Shown: positions 14,514 to 17,550 of the stretch, in pieces
Layout: each line of letters starts with the position of its first letter
Numbering within the stretch: the stretch's first letter is position 1
Origin: JBALVO01 sp036961445
GTDB taxonomy: Bacteria > Pseudomonadota > Gammaproteobacteria > Pseudomonadales > Halieaceae
DNA length: 17,550 nucleotides
Direction: 5' to 3'
Assembly (NCBI GenBank): GCA_036961445.1
Contig: JBALVO010000074.1
Coordinates: forward strand, 1-17,550
The notes under the pieces: model-generated
The model's database searches: none
Told to the model about the DNA's origin: nothing
What the model saw: the letters and a program-made list of their open reading frames with translations, nothing else
Position numbers and translations under genes: made by a program

Positions 14514-16023
14514 TGAGGTGTACTTCCCCGGCTTTAATGCGTTGCATATAATCGTTGACCTCTCGCTTTACCTCGGGCGCAAAAAAGTACAGACCCAGGA
14601 TATTGGGAATCGCGATCAGAAATACCATGGCGTCAGAGAAGTCCAGTACGGCGCTTAACTGAATCATACAACCCAACGCAATAAAGACGCAGAAGATCGC
14701 CTTGAATAGCATTTGCGTGAAGCGCCCCTCGCCAAATAAATACGTCCACCCTTTCAAGCCGTAATACGACCAGGCAATACTGGTCGAAAAGGCAAACAAC
14801 AAAGCGGCGATTGCCAGGGGGTATGGCGCCCAACTGATGTGATGTGCAAAGGAAGCTGAGGTCAGTGCTATTCCCTCCAGCCCACCATCCATCAAACCAT
14901 AGGGATAGGCAGTGGTGACAATAACTAACGAGCTCAGTGTGCAGATCACCACGGTGTCGATAAAGGGTTCAAGCAATGACACCAGGCCCTCGGACGCGGG
15001 CTCATCGGTCTGCACCGCGGAGTGCGCAATAGACGCTGAACCTATGCCCGCCTCATTGGAAAATAAGGCGCGCTGGAAGCCGACAATAATAGCGCCCACC
15101 GCGCCACCGGTCGCCCCTTCCATGGTAAACGCACCGTTCACAATCAAACCAATGGCGGCGGGAATGTGCTCTGCGCTCATGCCAATGATAATCAGTGCCG
15201 AAATAATATAAAGGATCGCCATGAATGGCACGATATGAGACGCAACCCTGGCGATAGACTTGATACCGCCAATAATCACCACCGCCACCGCCGACGCAAT
15301 CAGCAACCCGAACAACCAGCCCTTATCAGCAAAGAAACTCTCCGTGCCACCGGATATAGTCACAAACTGCACATAGGCCTGATTGGACTGGAACATATTG
15401 CCGATACCCAAACAGCCTATCACCAGCGACAATGCATAAAAGCTGCCCAGTAATCGGCCCCACCGGGGAGCACCCCGATCCGCCAGGTATCGCTCCAGAT
15501 AATACATCGGACCACCGGACACTGACCCATCTGCATTGTAGCGACGGTATTTGACGCCCAGCGTGCACTCTACCAACTTGGTGGACATCGACAGGAAACC
15601 GGCGACAATCAACCAAAAAGCAGCGCCTGGCCCACCAATGACAATGGCCACGGCCACACCACCAATATTGCCAATGCCCACAGTGCCTGAAACAGCCGTG
15701 GCTACCGCCTGAAAATGCGATATTTCGCCATTGGCCTGCGGGTTGTGGAAGTGGCCACGCACATGACGAATGGCCAGGCCGAATCCGCGAATATTGATAA
15801 AACCCAGGTAGAACGTAAAAAACATCGCCGCGACGGCCAACCACAAAACAATAAGAGGAAAAGGCTGACCAAATAGCGGAACCTTATAAAAAATAATCTC
15901 CGCCAGGCCATTTGCCAGGGGACGCACCAGGGCTTCGACCTGCTGGTCGAAAGTCTCGGCACTGACACCCGCGGACAACAGCGCCACGACGACGCCAAGC
16001 ATTAGCGCCCTGGCACTAATCAT
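14503..16023 (-). CDS. AGCS-family sodium:alanine/glycine symporter
   Basis: A 506-residue multi-pass inner-membrane transporter of the alanine/glycine:cation symporter family, importing small neutral amino acids with Na+ or H+. Family signatures are SGTVGIGNIGGVAVA (112-126), GGPGAAFW (130-137) and the NEAGIGSASIAH region at about 320-333. The ATG at 16023 is preferred over an upstream GTG at 16074 because GGGTGA lies about 6 bases before it and the hydrophobic N-terminus then starts directly. That N-terminus (about residues 6-22, ending AGVSA, then ETFDQQ) looks like a cleavable signal peptide preceding a short hydrophilic stretch and the first core helix, an addition not found in the shorter Gram-positive members. 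It is divergent from the yqaA-like gene, with 164 bases between starts. Alanine or glycine is the likely substrate; this is family inference. Confidence 0.93.
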   Translation of the reverse strand: MISARALMLGVVVALLSAGVSAETFDQQVEALVRPLANGLAEIIFYKVPLFGQPFPLIVLWLAVAAMFFTFYLGFINIRGFGLAIRHVRGHFHNPQANGEISHFQAVATAVSGTVGIGNIGGVAVAIVIGGPGAAFWLIVAGFLSMSTKLVECTLGVKYRRYNADGSVSGGPMYYLERYLADRGAPRWGRLLGSFYALSLVIGCLGIGNMFQSNQAYVQFVTISGGTESFFADKGWLFGLLIASAVAVVIIGGIKSIARVASHIVPFMAILYIISALIIIGMSAEHIPAAIGLIVNGAFTMEGATGGAVGAIIVGFQRALFSNEAGIGSASIAHSAVQTDEPASEGLVSLLEPFIDTVVICTLSSLVIVTTAYPYGLMDGGLEGIALTSASFAHHISWAPYPLAIAALLFAFSTSIAWSYYGLKGWTYLFGEGRFTQMLFKAIFCVFIALGCMIQLSAVLDFSDAMVFLIAIPNILGLYFFAPEVKREVNDYMQRIKAGEVHLNGD

Positions 16024-16187
16024 AATTTCACCCAGTAAATTTCTTGTTTTATGAGACCCATGCTCGCACAGCACTGTACGCCTGCCAAGCAGCGTTACTA
16101 CCTAGTGATTTTTTGCAGCTCTTGATTTGCTTGTGTGCGGTACAGCGTAACCAAGTAAACTGCACGTTTTCCCGCAGGCTGGACACC

Positions 16188-16613
16188 ATGGAAGCTTATC
16201 TTGGTCTTTTTTTCAGCGCTTTCCTTGCCGCCACCCTGGTGCCAGCCTATTCGGAAATCCTGTTCGCCAGTCTGGTCACCGCGGGTTACGATCCACTTGC
16301 CCTATGGCTATGGGCTTCCACCGGCAATACCCTGGGCTCGGCAGTCAACTGGGGCCTGGGACGATATCTACTACATTTTCAGGATCGGCGCTGGTTTCCA
16401 TTCAAGCAAAAAAACCTGGCGGCAGCGCAGCGCTGGTTCCAGAAGTTCGGCGTATGGTCATTGCTGCTGGCCTGGCTGCCACTTGCGGGTGACGCACTGA
16501 CGTTTATCGCCGGAATGATGCGTGTGCACTTCCTGGTATTTATTGTATTAACCGCGATAGGCAAGGCTACACGCTATGCCCTGCTGCTTGGGATACTGGA
16601 AATATTTCGTTAG
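16188..16613 (+). CDS. YqaA-family inner-membrane protein (SNARE-associated/DedA-like)
   Basis: A 141-residue membrane protein matching E. coli YqaA in length and motif order. Seen are ATLVPAYSE (15-23; ATLLPGNSE in E. coli), GNTLGSAVNWGLGR (46-59), LLLAWLPLAGDALTFIAGMMR (92-112, first of two late hydrophobic segments) and GKATRY (125-130). The protein is a short relative of the DedA/VTT superfamily, whose larger members move lipids between leaflets; the role of YqaA itself is not established. ATG 16188 is chosen because homology starts there; the frame is open back to 16044, but that part is hydrophilic and unlike the family. GCAGG lies about 10 bases upstream. It is divergent from the AGCS symporter gene and may share a promoter region with it. 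Confidence 0.9.
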   Translation: MEAYLGLFFSAFLAATLVPAYSEILFASLVTAGYDPLALWLWASTGNTLGSAVNWGLGRYLLHFQDRRWFPFKQKNLAAAQRWFQKFGVWSLLLAWLPLAGDALTFIAGMMRVHFLVFIVLTAIGKATRYALLLGILEIFR

Positions 16614-16738
16614 TCGGGACATTTTCGCCAAACTCACTGTCCAACCACACAGCCCTACGATTTGGCCGAGACACCCGGACGCTACCTGGCACCGAACCTT
16701 GCTCCTTGCGAGGTGACCGTCTTGCCCCGACCTCCGTA

Positions 16739-16753
16739 GTTTGCCCCGCAAAC
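16739..16753. repeat. Small perfect palindrome upstream of the DUF2189 gene
   Basis: GTTTGC and GCAAAC are reverse complements with a 3-base CCC centre, 34 bases before the ATG at 16787. It could be an operator half-site pair or an mRNA hairpin in the leader. No T-tract follows, so termination of the yqaA-like transcript is not supported. Chance cannot be excluded at this length. Confidence 0.3.
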
Positions 16754-16786
16754 ATCGCAGACCCGATCTGTGAGGAGGAAAATACC

Positions 16787-17545
16787 ATGGCTACAATAGA
16801 TCACCCGGATACACACTATCCTGTACGCAGCATTCCGCTGACCCGCCCCTTTATTTGGCTGAGGGACGGCTGGACCGATATGCAGCATCACCGCAGTGCC
16901 AGTCTCGCCTACGGTATTTTAGTATCACTGCTGGGCGCACTAATTCTGGCGTATGATCGGCACCCCTTTTTCATTGCCGCTATGACCACCGGGTTCCTGC
17001 TCATGGGGCCCATTTTGACAGCAGGGCTGTGTGAACTATCACGATGCAGGGATGAAGGAAAAATCGCGGATTTCCAGTCATCCCTATTACCCCTGAGGCG
17101 GAACCATAGCAGTTTGCTCGGCTTCGCAAAAATACTGTCGCTGATCGCGGTAACCTGGTTTGCCCTGTCCAGCCTGGTGTTCTATGGCGTAGTGGGCGAT
17201 GTCGCCCCCAGCCTGGAAAGCACGACCGGTGGCGATGTCGTGCGACAGCTGACGAGCACCCAGCTCACTGCTTATGTAATCGTCGGCTTTGTACTCTGCG
17301 CTACGGTATTTTTTCTGTCGCTGGTATCGGTACCCATGATAGTGGAACGCCATGTAGAGGCCAGCACGGCTATACGAACCAGCCTGCGCGTCGCGACACA
17401 AGATCTGCCCGCCATGTTGGTATGGGCCGCCCTGATCGCGGGACTGGTGGCCATCGGCGTAATGACCGGAATGCTGGCTATGGTGTTTATATTCCCGTTA
17501 CTGGGCCACGCCACCTGGCGTGCCTATAAAGAACTGGTGGAATAG
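16787..17545 (+). CDS. DUF2189-family multi-pass membrane protein
   Basis: A 252-residue integral membrane protein of the uncharacterised DUF2189 family. Family features are the N-terminal cytoplasmic segment ending in WLRDGWTDMQHHRSASLAYG (24-43), two membrane segments (about 40-56 and 60-82, with GFLLMGPILTAGLCELSR), a polar loop with LRRNHSS, a third segment (about 112-136), a fourth (160-183) running into SVPMIVERHV, and a C-terminal pair of segments (about 208-238) ending in FPLLGHATWRAY. The start is decided by a very strong ribosome site, AGGAGG at 16773-16778, 8 bases before the ATG; the open frame back to 16706 has no family similarity. It stands 173 bases after the yqaA-like gene. 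No function is known for the family. Confidence 0.9.
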   Translation: MATIDHPDTHYPVRSIPLTRPFIWLRDGWTDMQHHRSASLAYGILVSLLGALILAYDRHPFFIAAMTTGFLLMGPILTAGLCELSRCRDEGKIADFQSSLLPLRRNHSSLLGFAKILSLIAVTWFALSSLVFYGVVGDVAPSLESTTGGDVVRQLTSTQLTAYVIVGFVLCATVFFLSLVSVPMIVERHVEASTAIRTSLRVATQDLPAMLVWAALIAGLVAIGVMTGMLAMVFIFPLLGHATWRAYKELVE

Positions 17546-17550
17546 TAACC

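Noticed and set aside
16147..16159. GTAAC-N3-GTAAA before the yqaA-like gene as a second CpxR site
   Set aside because: The spacing is 3 rather than about 5 bases and one half-site is imperfect, so the helical phasing is wrong.
1..17550. A new defence, mobile or biosynthetic system
   Set aside because: All sizeable genes except two match known housekeeping, metabolic, transport or conserved families; no repeats, integrase, toxin-antitoxin or CRISPR-like structure was seen.

Overview
The window reads as a piece of chromosome from a gammaproteobacterium, most likely a free-living, possibly marine, member of the Cellvibrionales/Halieaceae-like groups. The lineage below class is inference. It rests on an enterobacterial-type HrpA helicase, a fused two-domain MnmC, a CpxR/CpxA-like two-component pair and a YqaA protein, all of which can be aligned from memory with their E. 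coli counterparts. No rRNA, tRNA, insertion sequence, phage gene or CRISPR array was seen. Coding density is high, and no stretch over 300 bases lacks a gene.

Layout, left to right. (1) The N-terminal part of hrpA lies on the minus strand and runs off the left edge. (2) Divergent from it is a short MaoC/PhaJ-type enoyl-CoA hydratase gene, whose stop codon overlaps that of a convergent conserved hypothetical gene on the minus strand. (3) A plus-strand run follows: an unrecognised exported coiled-coil protein, mnmC (start overlapping by ATGA), a plant-type glutaminyl cyclase and a 983-residue M16C (PreP-like) metalloprotease. (4) After a 212-base gap with a hairpin and a good sigma-70-type promoter comes an Old Yellow Enzyme-family oxidoreductase with a C-terminal four-cysteine cluster. 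(5) Next is a CpxR/CpxA-like response regulator and histidine kinase, preceded by three helically phased GTAAA/GTTAA half-sites. (6) A TauD/TfdA-type dioxygenase gene converges on an AGCS (sodium:alanine/glycine type) symporter gene. (7) Divergent from the symporter are a YqaA-family membrane protein and a DUF2189 multi-pass membrane protein.

Working together: the hypothetical gene, mnmC and probably the glutaminyl cyclase look co-transcribed. MnmC completes the wobble-uridine modification of certain tRNAs; the glutaminyl cyclase is exported and the M16C protease is not visibly exported, so a shared pathway is not evident. The cpxRA-like pair looks like an autoregulated envelope-stress operon, here without a recognisable cpxP neighbour. 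The rest look like independent metabolic and transport genes.

No clearly new multi-gene system was found. The observations most worth a second look are the phased CpxR-like sites, the cysteine cluster on a reductase lacking the expected NAD(P)H domain, the unknown exported protein coupled to mnmC, and a 16-codon ORF with a well-placed Shine-Dalgarno sequence after the protease gene.
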